64,000 nucleotides of DNA. It comes from Kocuria coralli. Lineage in GTDB: Bacteria; Actinomycetota; Actinomycetes; Actinomycetales; Micrococcaceae. Shown one piece after another: positions 25,835-34,521 of the stretch; the first letter of the stretch is position 1; every line of letters starts with the position of its first letter. The translations under genes were made by a program, and so were the position numbers. The stretch lies in the NCBI RefSeq assembly GCF_008831305.1, contig NZ_ML708615.1:124001-188000 (forward strand), read 5' to 3'. Below the pieces are notes generated by a model. It searched no databases. It was not told where the DNA came from and saw only the letters and a program-made list of their open reading frames with translations.

Positions 25835-27646
25835 ATGAACAGCCCTTCTGCAACCACCGATCCTGATCACGACGATGCCCGGCCCGCCGCTCCCGCGGTT
25901 CCGCTGCGGAAGGGGCTGTCGTTGCTGGGCTCCTACGCCCGGCCCCACGTGCGCACCCTCGCATTCGGGGTGCTGCTGGGTCTTTTCGCCACCGCAGTCG
26001 CCCTGGCCACCCCGCTGGCGACGAAATGGGTCCTCGATTCCCTGGGCACCGACATCGACCTCGCGGGCCCGGTCACGATGCTCGTCGTCCTCCTCGTGAT
26101 CGGCACCGCGGCGGGCTTCGCCCAGACGGTGCTGCTCGGACGGCTCGCCGAGCACATCGTGCTCGACGCACGACGATCGCTGATCCAGCGGTTCTTCCGC
26201 GCACGGCTCGAGCCGATCCAGCAGTTCAGGACCGGTGAACTCGTCACCCGCGTCACCAGCGACACCGTGCTGCTGCGTGAGGCCGCAACCTCCAGCGTGG
26301 TCCAGCTGATCAATGGCACGGTCTCGCTCATCGGGACGGTCGTGCTGATGGCGGTCCTGGACTGGCAGCTACTGCTGACCACGCTGCTCGCCCTGCTCGT
26401 CATCGGCGTCCTGTTCGGCGTGCTGGTGCCCCAGATCGGCAAGGCCGACAAGCTCGCCCAGGACGCGATCGGCCGGCTCGGCTCCTCCCTGGAGGGCGGG
26501 ATGCGAGCGCTGCGCACGGTCAAGTCCAGCCGGGCGGAGGACCGGGAGATCCACCGGGTCATCGAGAAGGCCGAGGACTCGGCCCGGCACTCGATCCGGT
26601 CGGTGTGGTACTCCGCGCTCATCTGGACCGTGGCCGGCGGCGGCATGCAACTGGCCATCATCGTCATCCTCGGGCTGGGCGCGTGGAGGGTGAGCCTCGG
26701 TGAACTCGCGGTCTCGACGCTCGTGGCCTTCCTCCTGTACGCGTTCAACATCATCGATCCCATCACCGCGCTCGCCGGGGCGTTCGCCTCGCTCCAGTCC
26801 GGGCTGGCGGCTGCCGCACGCATCCGCGAGACCGAGCATCTCGAGCTGGAGGACACCGCCGAGCGACCCATGACCGGGCAGGACCTCTCCACGGCCTCCA
26901 CTGACGCCCCCGCACTCGCCTTGCGATCCGTGACCGCCGGCTACCGGGAGGCCACGGAACCCGCCCTGGTGGACGTGAGTCTCGAGATCCCGCGGACGGG
27001 CCATGTGGCGCTGGTCGGGCCGTCAGGTGCCGGGAAGACCACCGTGTTCTCGCTTCTGCTGCGGTTCATCGACCCGCGCACCGGCAGGCTGGAACTCGAC
27101 GGCGTCCCGTACGAGCAGCTGAGCATCGACGACGTGCGCTCCCGCATCGCCTACGTGGAGCAGGAAACCCCCGTCATCCCCGGCACCGTGCGCGAGAACG
27201 TCCTGTTCCGCGACGACGATGCGAGCGACCATGAGGCCTGGGAAGCCCTGGAGGCGGTTCGCCTGGACCAGAAGATCCGTGCGTTCCCGGAGGGGCTGGA
27301 CACCGCCGTGGCGGACACGATCCTCTCCGGCGGGGAACGCCAGCGTCTGGCCGTGGCGCGGGCACTGGTTCGCAGGCCCGGTGTCCTTCTCCTCGACGAG
27401 GCCACCGCGCAGCTGGACGGCACCACGGAGGCCGCGATCCAGAAGGTGATCGGCGAGGCCGCGCGCACCGGCGCCGTCGTGACCATCGCCCACCGGCTCT
27501 CGACGATCCTCGACGCCGACCGGATCGTTGTGCTCGACCACGGCCGTATCCGGGACACCGGCACCCATCGGGAGCTCCTGGCGCGGGACGATCTCTACCG
27601 GCAGTTCATCGAGGCCCTGCGGATCCACCCGGGCGCCTCGGCGTAA
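25835..27646 (+). CDS. ABC exporter, fused membrane and ATPase domains
   Basis: 603 residues. Six membrane helices (about 35-330) precede a nucleotide-binding domain: Walker A LVGPSGAGKTT, Q-loop YVEQETPVIPGTVRENV, signature LSGGERQRLAVARAL, Walker B VLLLDEATAQLDG and switch IAHRLSTI. This is an MsbA/LmrA-type half exporter that acts as a homodimer on lipids or drugs. It starts 33 bp after the Clp_N-SRPBCC gene on the same strand, so it may be in that operon. Substrate unknown. Confidence 0.93.
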   Translation: MNSPSATTDPDHDDARPAAPAVPLRKGLSLLGSYARPHVRTLAFGVLLGLFATAVALATPLATKWVLDSLGTDIDLAGPVTMLVVLLVIGTAAGFAQTVLLGRLAEHIVLDARRSLIQRFFRARLEPIQQFRTGELVTRVTSDTVLLREAATSSVVQLINGTVSLIGTVVLMAVLDWQLLLTTLLALLVIGVLFGVLVPQIGKADKLAQDAIGRLGSSLEGGMRALRTVKSSRAEDREIHRVIEKAEDSARHSIRSVWYSALIWTVAGGGMQLAIIVILGLGAWRVSLGELAVSTLVAFLLYAFNIIDPITALAGAFASLQSGLAAAARIRETEHLELEDTAERPMTGQDLSTASTDAPALALRSVTAGYREATEPALVDVSLEIPRTGHVALVGPSGAGKTTVFSLLLRFIDPRTGRLELDGVPYEQLSIDDVRSRIAYVEQETPVIPGTVRENVLFRDDDASDHEAWEALEAVRLDQKIRAFPEGLDTAVADTILSGGERQRLAVARALVRRPGVLLLDEATAQLDGTTEAAIQKVIGEAARTGAVVTIAHRLSTILDADRIVVLDHGRIRDTGTHRELLARDDLYRQFIEALRIHPGASA

Positions 27647-27668
27647 CCCCGCCGCGCCGGGTCATGGT

Positions 27669-28523
27669 CTACGGCCGGGTCGCCATGGCCTGGCCGTTCT
27701 CGGGCACTCCGTCCGATGCACCGGGATCGTCCCCCAGCACGACGTCGGCGAAGACGAACGGCATGCCCTGCGCCGTCCTCAGGGAGACGCGGTCCATGAG
27801 CTGGGCGTGGACATGCGGCTCGGAGCTGTTGCCGGTGTTCCCGCACCGGCCGATCCGGTCGCCGGCCGTAACCCGGTCACCGGCCTGTACCTCCGCGGAA
27901 CCGCGCTGGAGGTGCGCGACGGTGGCGAAGACCCCATCGTCGCTTCGGATGGTGACATGGTTGCCGACGATGAATCCGGGGCCGCCCAGTTCGCGCACGA
28001 CACCTTCGGCCATCATGTAGAAGTAGCCGAGCAGATTCGACCGCGCCCGGTGGTCACGACGCCAATCGGAGGAGCGCACCACGACGCCGTCGATCATGGC
28101 GTACACGGGCTCCCCGAACGCCGGATACTCCTCGTTGGCGCGCATCGCCTCCTTGCCACCGAACTCCGGGCGCGGCCGGCCGTCGTCGGGTTCCGCCACG
28201 AGGTCGATCGCATGGGACTGCCCGTACATCCTGATGCCGTGACTGGGCACCTTGGAGGCGGGGCTGTTCATGGCCACCCACCTCCCACGGACGGGCGACT
28301 GCACACGGCGGGGCTCGTGGACCGGCGCCAGCCATCTGCCGAGCAGGATCAGGACGAGGCACAGCACCATGACGGCCAGGGCGCCATACACGATCACGGT
28401 CCAGACATCGCGGATCCCGTCGGACAGGTACCGGGCCGCGACGATGTTGGCCAGGAGCACCACTATGACAGGGATGTAGAGCGCCCCGCGGAGCCGGTAG
28501 AGCGCGAGCAGTATGCGTTTCAT
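27669..28523 (-). CDS. Membrane-anchored M23-type peptidase-like protein
   Basis: 284 residues. Two N-terminal helices (about 15-32 and 38-62) anchor a C-terminal M23-like domain with GVFATVAHLQRGSAEV, GRCGNTGNSSEPHVHAQL and an atypical first motif (HAID, with the Asp at 107, instead of HxxxD). M23 enzymes cut peptidoglycan cross-bridges; the altered motif leaves activity open. The ATG overlaps the stop of the ArsR gene by 4 bp (ATGA), so expression is coupled to that regulator. A second protein of the same subgroup is at 62676. Confidence 0.8.
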   Translation of the reverse strand: MKRILLALYRLRGALYIPVIVVLLANIVAARYLSDGIRDVWTVIVYGALAVMVLCLVLILLGRWLAPVHEPRRVQSPVRGRWVAMNSPASKVPSHGIRMYGQSHAIDLVAEPDDGRPRPEFGGKEAMRANEEYPAFGEPVYAMIDGVVVRSSDWRRDHRARSNLLGYFYMMAEGVVRELGGPGFIVGNHVTIRSDDGVFATVAHLQRGSAEVQAGDRVTAGDRIGRCGNTGNSSEPHVHAQLMDRVSLRTAQGMPFVFADVVLGDDPGASDGVPENGQAMATRP

Positions 28524-29056
28524 CGTTCCACTCCGATCATGCAGGCCAGTAGGGGCACTATGCGGGCTGCGGGAATCTGGTAGCTGCCACGGCCGCTCTG
28601 CCGCACCCAGCCGGCGGCCACCAGCTGCCTGAGGTGGTGGTGGAGCTGCCCGGTGGTGCCGAGGGTCTCCATCGCGGCCAGATCGGCGGTGGCGTGCACG
28701 CCGGAGAGGATGTGCCGGAGCAGCTCGATGCGCACCGGGTGGCCGAGTGCGGCGAAGGCGGCGGCGCGTTCGGACCAGTCGACCTCCAGGAGCCCGGCCG
28801 TGCCGGCGCTCTGCTGCCAGGAGACGGGGGCGCCGGTGGGCAGGGTCAGGGAACCGACGAGCATGACCTCCCCGTCGGAGGTCTCGGGATGATCCGCCAG
28901 TCGCGTCTCCAGTCCCGTCAGAGCCCAGAAGCGCTCCTCGCGCGTGGACGGGGACGAGGTCGCGGCCTCGACTGGAGGGGCTGCGGATTCGAGCGCCGCC
29001 ACTCGCTCCGTCAATGCCTCCAACCGTTCGCGGAGCTGGTCCAGTTCTTCATCCAT
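28520..29056 (-). CDS. ArsR-like winged-helix regulator with N-terminal coiled coil
   Basis: 178 residues. An N-terminal heptad stretch (LDQLRERLEALTERVAALES) likely oligomerises; the C-terminal winged helix reads LGHPVRIELLRHILSG.HATADLAAMETLGTTGQLHHHLRQLVAAGWVRQSGRG. No metal-binding CxC motif is seen. TACTAT ends 7 nt before the ATG. It overlaps a 26-bp palindrome at 29066-29091 in its promoter and is coupled to the M23 gene. Confidence 0.88.
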   Translation of the reverse strand: MDEELDQLRERLEALTERVAALESAAPPVEAATSSPSTREERFWALTGLETRLADHPETSDGEVMLVGSLTLPTGAPVSWQQSAGTAGLLEVDWSERAAAFAALGHPVRIELLRHILSGVHATADLAAMETLGTTGQLHHHLRQLVAAGWVRQSGRGSYQIPAARIVPLLACMIGVER

Positions 29057-29065
29057 GGCTCCAAT

Positions 29066-29091
29066 AGTACGTTATTACGTTTCTACGTACT
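29066..29091. promoter_or_regulatory. 26-bp palindrome, likely ArsR-type operator
   Basis: AGTACGT (29066-29072) and ACGTACT (29085-29091) are perfect arms, with a further ACGT between them. It covers the promoter of the winged-helix gene (TACTAT -10) and lies in the divergent region with the SDR at 29181. Autoregulation is inferred. Confidence 0.65.
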
Positions 29092-29180
29092 AGCTCTAGA
29101 TCGCAGGCATGGAATACGGAAGGGCGCTCAGCGGCTTCCCCATCAGAGAGCCCGATGGCCCACTGATGAAAGGACACCCC

Positions 29181-29846
29181 ATGTCAACGATCGCAATTGT
29201 CGGAGCCGGACCCGGACTGGGCGCAGCGGTCGCCCGAAGGTTCGGCCGCGAAGGCTTCCAGGTAGCCCTCATCTCCCGCACGCAGGCGAATGTCGACAAG
29301 CTTGCCGAGGACCTGAAGGGCGAGGGGATCACCGCTCGCGGCTACGCCGCCGATGTGCGGGATCCCGACGCCCTGACGGCCGCGCTGAACGCCGCCGCCG
29401 AGGAACTCGGGGCCATCGACGTGCTGCAGTACAGCCCGATCCCCCACCGCGATTTTCTCAAGCCCGTCCTGGACACCTCACCGGAGGATCTGCGCGCCGC
29501 TGCCGAGTTCTCGATCCTCGGCTTCGCCACCGCGGTGCAGCAGGTGCTGCCCGGCATGCGGGGCCGTGGTCACGGCACGATCCTTCTCCCCAACGGCAAC
29601 AGCGCGGCTGTGCCGAACGGCAAGGTGGCCGGAACCTCCGTGGCGTTCGCGGGCGAAGCGGCTTACGGAAAGATGCTGCACGACGAACTGGCCACCGAGG
29701 ACATCCGCGTCGGCCAGCTCATCATCCCCCTCGCCATCGGCGGAGACGACGCCAACCACGCACCCGAATCCCTGGCGGACCGGCTGTGGGAGATCCATGC
29801 CCAGCCCGGTCCGTTCCGCACCGCGGTCGAACCCGCAGGTGAATGA
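29181..29846 (+). CDS. Short-chain dehydrogenase/reductase
   Basis: 221 residues. The N-terminal IAIVGAGPGLGAAVARRFGREGFQVALISR is a Rossmann NAD(P) site, and the mid-region IDVLQYSPIPHRDFL and GHGTILLPNGNSA follow the SDR order. The usual YxxxK motif is weak: AAYGKMLHDEL has Tyr and Lys too close, so catalysis may differ. ATG 29181 has AAAGGA upstream. It precedes a second SDR by 21 bp, probably one operon. Substrate unknown. Confidence 0.85.
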   Translation: MSTIAIVGAGPGLGAAVARRFGREGFQVALISRTQANVDKLAEDLKGEGITARGYAADVRDPDALTAALNAAAEELGAIDVLQYSPIPHRDFLKPVLDTSPEDLRAAAEFSILGFATAVQQVLPGMRGRGHGTILLPNGNSAAVPNGKVAGTSVAFAGEAAYGKMLHDELATEDIRVGQLIIPLAIGGDDANHAPESLADRLWEIHAQPGPFRTAVEPAGE

Positions 29847-29867
29847 TCCAGCCGGGAAGGTAAGCCC

Positions 29868-30608
29868 ATGCCCCGCATCCTGATCACCGGATCGACCGAC
29901 GGCCTCGGCCGAGCGGCAGCACTGTCCCTACTGGAGGACGGTCACGAGGTGGTCGTCCATGCCCGGACGGAAGGCCGGCTGACAGCCGCCGACGACCTGA
30001 TCGGGAGCGGGGCACGGAGCGTGATCGGAAATCTCGCGAACCTCGACGAGGTGCATGACCTCGCACGCCAGGCGAATGCCATCGGGGTGATGGACGCGGT
30101 GATCCACAACGCCGGCGTGATCAACGGGCCGGTCCTCGCGGTGAACGTCGTCGCACCCTATCTGCTGACCGCAGCCCTCGATCGTCCGGGCAGGCTGATC
30201 TATCTCAGCAGCAGCATGCACCGCGGAGGCAGCCCGGATCTGACCGGAGCCGACTGGGGCGGGGACGACGGCAGGCATTCCTACTCGGACAGCAAGCTGT
30301 TCGTCACAGCCCTGATGGCCGCCGTCGCCGAGCGGTGGGAAGGAACCATCGCGCATGCGGTCGACCCCGGCTGGGTACCCACCCGCATGGGCGGCCCCTC
30401 CGCCAGTGACGACCTCCGGCTCGGGCACGTCACCCAGGCATGGCTGGCGGTCAGCGACGATCCCGAAGCGCTGACCACCGGCCGCTACTGGCATCACCAG
30501 CGCGTCGAGACGCCTCATCCGGCCGTGTATGACACCGGCTTCCAGGAGCAGTTGCTCGAAGAGCTAGCGGAGCACACGGGCGTCGGCCTCCCGACCCGTG
30601 GCCGTTAG
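29868..30608 (+). CDS. Short-chain dehydrogenase/reductase
   Basis: 246 residues. RILITGSTDGLGRAAALSLLEDGHEVVVHAR is the coenzyme site; VIHNAG, LIYLSSSMHRGG and YSDSK (the catalytic YxxxK) are present, so this SDR looks active. It resembles the group related to retinol dehydrogenase-like and oxidoreductase proteins. GGGAAGG lies upstream of the ATG. Likely cotranscribed with the preceding SDR; substrate unknown. Confidence 0.9.
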   Translation: MPRILITGSTDGLGRAAALSLLEDGHEVVVHARTEGRLTAADDLIGSGARSVIGNLANLDEVHDLARQANAIGVMDAVIHNAGVINGPVLAVNVVAPYLLTAALDRPGRLIYLSSSMHRGGSPDLTGADWGGDDGRHSYSDSKLFVTALMAAVAERWEGTIAHAVDPGWVPTRMGGPSASDDLRLGHVTQAWLAVSDDPEALTTGRYWHHQRVETPHPAVYDTGFQEQLLEELAEHTGVGLPTRGR

Positions 30609-30637
30609 GCTCTGACCCCGGGTGCCATACTGGGGTG

Positions 30638-31342
30638 ATGGCCCGAGCCCATCCGCGAACGGACTCCTTCCGCGCCACCGTCTCCTCCGTGATCTCGATG
30701 GTCTTAGTGATCGCCCTCGGGGTTGTGCTGACACATACGACCTCCCTGAATCTCGCCGATCCCCTGACCTCTCTGACGGTTACCTACGTGACCGTCTGGC
30801 CGCTCTACACGGCTCTGTACGTCGGCTGGAGCGCCAGGGTCTACGGACGGCTCGACGAGGACGAGCTCAGGTGGCTCGCCGTCAAGGAGGAACGCGACCG
30901 CCGCACATGGCTGCGGAAGCTCCTGGGCGAGGGCACCACGAACACCAGCATCACCGCAGCCTCCATCGCCGTTCTCGTGACCATCCTGATCGCGGTCCGG
31001 CCGGAGTTCCGCGGAGAGGTGGTCTACGTCGCCCTGGGTCTATTGACGGTCACAGCGTCGTGGGTGCTCATGGTGTTCTCCTTCGCCCAGGCGTATCTCC
31101 GGCTGGCACTGACGCGGGATGGCACCGACCATCTGCGATTCCATATCGACGGGCCGCCCGAGTTCTCGGACTTCGCCACCTTGGCCGTGCTCGTCTCGAC
31201 CATGGCGGCGACCACGTCAGCTCAGGTCAGAACGCGCAAGGCCTGGAGGCTGGTGCGCACGAACGTCCTGATCGCCTTCGTCTTCAATTCGGTGATCGTC
31301 GCCATGATGGTCTCGCTGATCTTCGGCGGCCTGCTCCAGTAG
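30638..31342 (+). CDS. DUF1345 family membrane protein
   Basis: 234 residues with five predicted helices (about 13-35, 43-60, 100-122, 128-150, 205-230). The PEFSDFATLAVLVSTMAATTSAQVRTRKAWRLVRTNVLIAFVFNSVIVA segment is typical of DUF1345. Function unknown. CATACT ends 6 nt before ATG 30638, favouring a leaderless start there over the GTG at 30635. Confidence 0.88.
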   Translation: MARAHPRTDSFRATVSSVISMVLVIALGVVLTHTTSLNLADPLTSLTVTYVTVWPLYTALYVGWSARVYGRLDEDELRWLAVKEERDRRTWLRKLLGEGTTNTSITAASIAVLVTILIAVRPEFRGEVVYVALGLLTVTASWVLMVFSFAQAYLRLALTRDGTDHLRFHIDGPPEFSDFATLAVLVSTMAATTSAQVRTRKAWRLVRTNVLIAFVFNSVIVAMMVSLIFGGLLQ

Positions 31343-31446
31343 GCGCAGCGCGGACTGGCGAGACCAGCGAGCATGACGGCGGTGAACTACGACGGCGGAA
31401 GTGCGTGTGCCGCTCGGAGCAGTCTCTCCTTCCCGGATCAGCTGCG

Positions 31447-32304
31447 TCATTTACCGCTGTAGACGGGGAAGGCGGCGTGCTCGCCGTAGTCCTTCTCGTC
31501 CAGGTCACGCAGCGTGTTCATGTCTTCGTCGGAGATGATGAAGTCGACCTCGGCGTTGGAGCGCATGTGCTCCGGATTCGCCGTCTTCGGCAGCGACACC
31601 GTGCCCAGCTGCAGGGTGTAGCGGATGCACAACTGCGGAACCGACACCCCGTACTTCTCCGCGATGGCAGCCACGTGCTCATTGCCCAGGATCTCCCCGT
31701 GGGCGATCGGCGAATACGCCTCCACCAGGATCCCCTTGCTCGCGCAAGAGGAGATCAGGTCGCTGGGGGTGTTGCCGGCGTGCACCAGGATCTGGTTCAC
31801 GTGCGGGGCCACGGTGCCGTGCTCCAGGATGTTCTCCAGATCGCTCTCCAGGAAGTTCGACACCCCGATCGCGCGCAGCCTGCCCGCCCGGTGCGCCTCC
31901 TCCAGGGCCTTCCACGCGGCGAGGTTGCCCTCCGCGTAGTCGCCGCCGCGGAAGTCCTCCCAGGGTTGCGGAGCGTGGATGAGCATCAGATCGATGTAGT
32001 CCAGTCCCAGCTTCTCCAGCGAACCGTCGATCGCAGCCACAGCGGCGTCGTAGTCCTTGATCTCCGCAGCCAGCTTCGTGGACACGAACAGTTCCTCACG
32101 GGGGACACCGGAGGTGCGCACGCCCTCACCCACACCACGCTCGTTGCCGTAGGCCTGCGCGGTATCGATATTGCGATAACCGATCCCCACCGCCGCCCTG
32201 ACGGCCTCGGCGGCCTTGTCATCGTCGATGAACCACGTGCCCAGCCCCAGCTTCGGAATCACCACATCGTTGGACAGGGTGTACGTCTCGTTGAGGGTGC
32301 TCAT
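31447..32304 (-). CDS. Aldo/keto reductase
   Basis: 285 residues. AKR barrel with LGLGTWFIDDDKAAEAVRAAVGIGYRNIDTAQAYGNERGVGEG (catalytic Asp and Tyr), LFVSTKL (Lys), LMLIHAP (His) and the SLPKTANPEHMRSN NADPH site. It reduces aldehydes or ketones; 2,5-didehydrogluconate reductase-like enzymes are close. The ATG overlaps the cupin stop (ATGA). Last of four coupled genes beginning with the MmyB-type regulator at 34424. Confidence 0.93.
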   Translation of the reverse strand: MSTLNETYTLSNDVVIPKLGLGTWFIDDDKAAEAVRAAVGIGYRNIDTAQAYGNERGVGEGVRTSGVPREELFVSTKLAAEIKDYDAAVAAIDGSLEKLGLDYIDLMLIHAPQPWEDFRGGDYAEGNLAAWKALEEAHRAGRLRAIGVSNFLESDLENILEHGTVAPHVNQILVHAGNTPSDLISSCASKGILVEAYSPIAHGEILGNEHVAAIAEKYGVSVPQLCIRYTLQLGTVSLPKTANPEHMRSNAEVDFIISDEDMNTLRDLDEKDYGEHAAFPVYSGK

Positions 32305-32735
32305 ACGTTCTCTCCCTTCGTCGGCAGGGTGTTGTACTGCTCGTCGTCGACCGGTTCCAGCCATTCGTTGCTGACTCCCTCGCCCGGCGTGATGAAGGCG
32401 ATGTGGGAGAACCACGAGTCCGCCTTCGCCCCGTGCCAGTGCTTGATGCCTGCCGGCACCCGGATCGTCGTTCCCGGCTCCATGCTGACGGGCTCCTCGC
32501 CCTCGGCCTGGTACCAGCCGCTGCCCGCTGTGCACAGCAGGATCTGGTCACCACCGCCATCGGCACCGTGGTGGATATGCCAGTTGTTCCGGCACCCCGG
32601 TTCGAAGGACACGTTGCTCACCGGCACGCTCCCGCCGGTCAGCGGGGCGAGGTAGCTCTGCCCGATGAAGTACTGCACGAAAGCATCGTTGGGCTCCCCG
32701 AGCGGAAACAGCTGGTCGAAATCCGTCTCTGCCAT
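32301..32735 (-). CDS. Cupin domain protein
   Basis: 144 residues. A single cupin with NNWHIHHGADGGGDQILLCTAGSGWYQAEGEEP (His cluster of motif 1) and VRVPAGIKHWHGAKADSWFSHIAF (motif 2). Such proteins bind metal and include carboxymuconolactone decarboxylase-linked cupins that accompany aldo/keto reductases. It starts 16 bp after the DHFR-like gene and overlaps the aldo/keto reductase start. Exact reaction unknown. Confidence 0.9.
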   Translation of the reverse strand: MAETDFDQLFPLGEPNDAFVQYFIGQSYLAPLTGGSVPVSNVSFEPGCRNNWHIHHGADGGGDQILLCTAGSGWYQAEGEEPVSMEPGTTIRVPAGIKHWHGAKADSWFSHIAFITPGEGVSNEWLEPVDDEQYNTLPTKGENV

Positions 32736-32751
32736 GATGGCTCCTCAATCC

Positions 32752-33519
32752 TTACTCGTTGTCGTCGGTGTTGTCGTCGGTGTTGTTGTCAGTGTCGTCG
32801 TTGTCCACGCCGTAGCGCAGCCACAAGCTCCCCGCGTCCTTCACTTCCGCGCTGATCAGGCGGAAGCCCTTCGGAGCATCGGAGGTGCGGCCGGCGGTCT
32901 CGAACAGCGCTGGGCTGTCCGACGCCCCGTCCGCTGCGGCGGCGATGACGACGCTGATCTCATCGCAGTACCCGGCCTGGACGAACGACCAGTTCAGGAC
33001 GCCTCCCCCGCCGAGCATGAGCGTCTCGATCCCGAAGCTCTCCTTGAGCTTGTCCAGGAGGACGTCATAGTCGAGCTCATCCTCGCCTGCGACGATGTAT
33101 GAGATGCCCAGCCGGCGCAGGAACGCCTTGTACGAGTTGCCGGCCCTCCCCGTGAGAACCTCCAGCACGTGCGCCCGGGTATCGCGGTAGCTCAGATCCG
33201 GGCTCTCCCACCCGAGCCTCCCGGACGGGTCGATCGAGACGTAGTACTTCCCCGCGTCCGTCACGGCCACGTAGTCGCCCTCGGGCACAGTCGCGGCGTT
33301 CTCGTCGAGAGCCGGTTCCTTGTAATGGGTGAAGTTGTCGTCCGTCGTCACCCGCCCGGAGAGCCACCCCTGGTGGCGGTAGTGCGGGGTGTCGCCGAAC
33401 GCGAGGTCGTAGAACACGCCGCCTGCGGCCGAAGCCTCCGGGGTGCTCATGTACTTGCCGATGATCTTTCCATCGAGAGAGGTGAGCATGTGGCAGAAGA
33501 TGAATGGCCTGTTCGTCAT
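32752..33519 (-). CDS. RibD-C/dihydrofolate reductase-like protein with acidic tail
   Basis: 255 residues. FIFCHMLTSLDGKIIGKYM and the mid LMLGGGGVLNWSFVQAGYCDEISVVIAAAADG block match the RibD C-terminal/DHFR-like reductase fold, which uses NADPH. The last 15 or so residues are a low-complexity Asp/Asn/Thr run (repeats of NTDD), from imperfect GTTGTCGTCGGT-type DNA repeats at 32756-32805. The ATG overlaps the stop of the regulator gene (ATGA). Substrate unknown. Confidence 0.85.
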   Translation of the reverse strand: MTNRPFIFCHMLTSLDGKIIGKYMSTPEASAAGGVFYDLAFGDTPHYRHQGWLSGRVTTDDNFTHYKEPALDENAATVPEGDYVAVTDAGKYYVSIDPSGRLGWESPDLSYRDTRAHVLEVLTGRAGNSYKAFLRRLGISYIVAGEDELDYDVLLDKLKESFGIETLMLGGGGVLNWSFVQAGYCDEISVVIAAAADGASDSPALFETAGRTSDAPKGFRLISAEVKDAGSLWLRYGVDNDDTDNNTDDNTDDNE

Positions 33520-34424
33520 TCGGCGTACTCCTTCTTGTGCGGGTGGGTCTCATGTCCTCCGTGATCGAGGTACACGTCCTCCTCATCCCCGGCGGCCCAT
33601 GAGGCGAGGAAGCGCAGTGCCTCGTAGGTGGGGCTTTCCGGTGGCGCGGTCCAGACCACGAGCTGCTGCTCGGCGTCGTGGGCTTCGACGAGAGTGTCCC
33701 AGTCGAGCACCAGCTCGCCGGCCACCCGGTGGTTGAGCGTCTTGGTGCCGGTGGTCAGGCTCTTGACCGCCCGGGCGGCCCACCACTGCCTGAACTGGGG
33801 GTCCTGCACGGACAGTTCACCGACAAGAGCAGTGAGGCGGGGATCGTCGGGGTACTTCGCCGCCTCCATGCGCAGCTGCGCTACCGCGGTCTGGGCCACT
33901 GACTCCCAATCGGCGTAGAGGGCGCGCATGACCGGGTGAGTAAACAGGATCCGCACGTAGTTGCGCTGCTTGGCGGGGATCTGTGCGAAGTCGACCATCA
34001 TCGCTGCCGCGAGCCGGTTCCAGGCCAGGACGTCCATCCTGCGGCCCATCACGATCGCCGGGGTGGTCGGGAGATCGTCGAGAAGACGCTGCAGCTGCGG
34101 CTGGGCCTTCTGCGTCGTCCGCCGGGGAGCGCGCCTCGAGGGCTTGCCCGCGAGACTGAACAGGTAGCGGCGCTGGTCCTCGTCCATCTTCAGCACGTCC
34201 GCCAGGGTGTTGAGGACCGGTGCGGAGACCCTGATCCGGCCCTGTTCGATACGGGTGTAGTAGTCGGTGCTGATCGAGGCCAGCCGCGCCACTTCCTCCC
34301 GCCTCAACCCGGCGACTCGCCGCGCACCGGCGCCCTCCAGAAGCCCCGCATCACGGGGAGTGAGCTCGCCCCGGCGGGTCTTGAGGAACGTGCCGAGCTC
34401 GTTCATCTTCGTATCGCCAGCCAT
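33516..34424 (-). CDS. XRE/MmyB-type transcriptional regulator
   Basis: 302 residues. N-terminal HTH (LGTFLKTRRGELTPRDAGL, REEVARLASISTDYYTRIEQGR) followed by the MmyB ligand-binding domain (MDVLAWNRLAAAMMVDFAQIPAKQRNYVRILFTHP and WWAARAV). MmyB domains bind fatty-acid-like ligands. GAGAAT ends 6 nt before the ATG (leaderless pattern). It leads an operon with the DHFR-like, cupin and aldo/keto reductase genes, with overlaps at two junctions and a 16-bp gap at the third, and probably controls it. Confidence 0.93.
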   Translation of the reverse strand: MAGDTKMNELGTFLKTRRGELTPRDAGLLEGAGARRVAGLRREEVARLASISTDYYTRIEQGRIRVSAPVLNTLADVLKMDEDQRRYLFSLAGKPSRRAPRRTTQKAQPQLQRLLDDLPTTPAIVMGRRMDVLAWNRLAAAMMVDFAQIPAKQRNYVRILFTHPVMRALYADWESVAQTAVAQLRMEAAKYPDDPRLTALVGELSVQDPQFRQWWAARAVKSLTTGTKTLNHRVAGELVLDWDTLVEAHDAEQQLVVWTAPPESPTYEALRFLASWAAGDEEDVYLDHGGHETHPHKKEYAE

Positions 34425-34521
34425 GCCTGCATTCTCCCCTTCCCCCCGCCGGATGTGAGGGGGAGAAAAACATCCCTGGATCTAGTCCCGTCTGCGCGGA
34501 CATCTCCGCAGGAAGGTCAGG

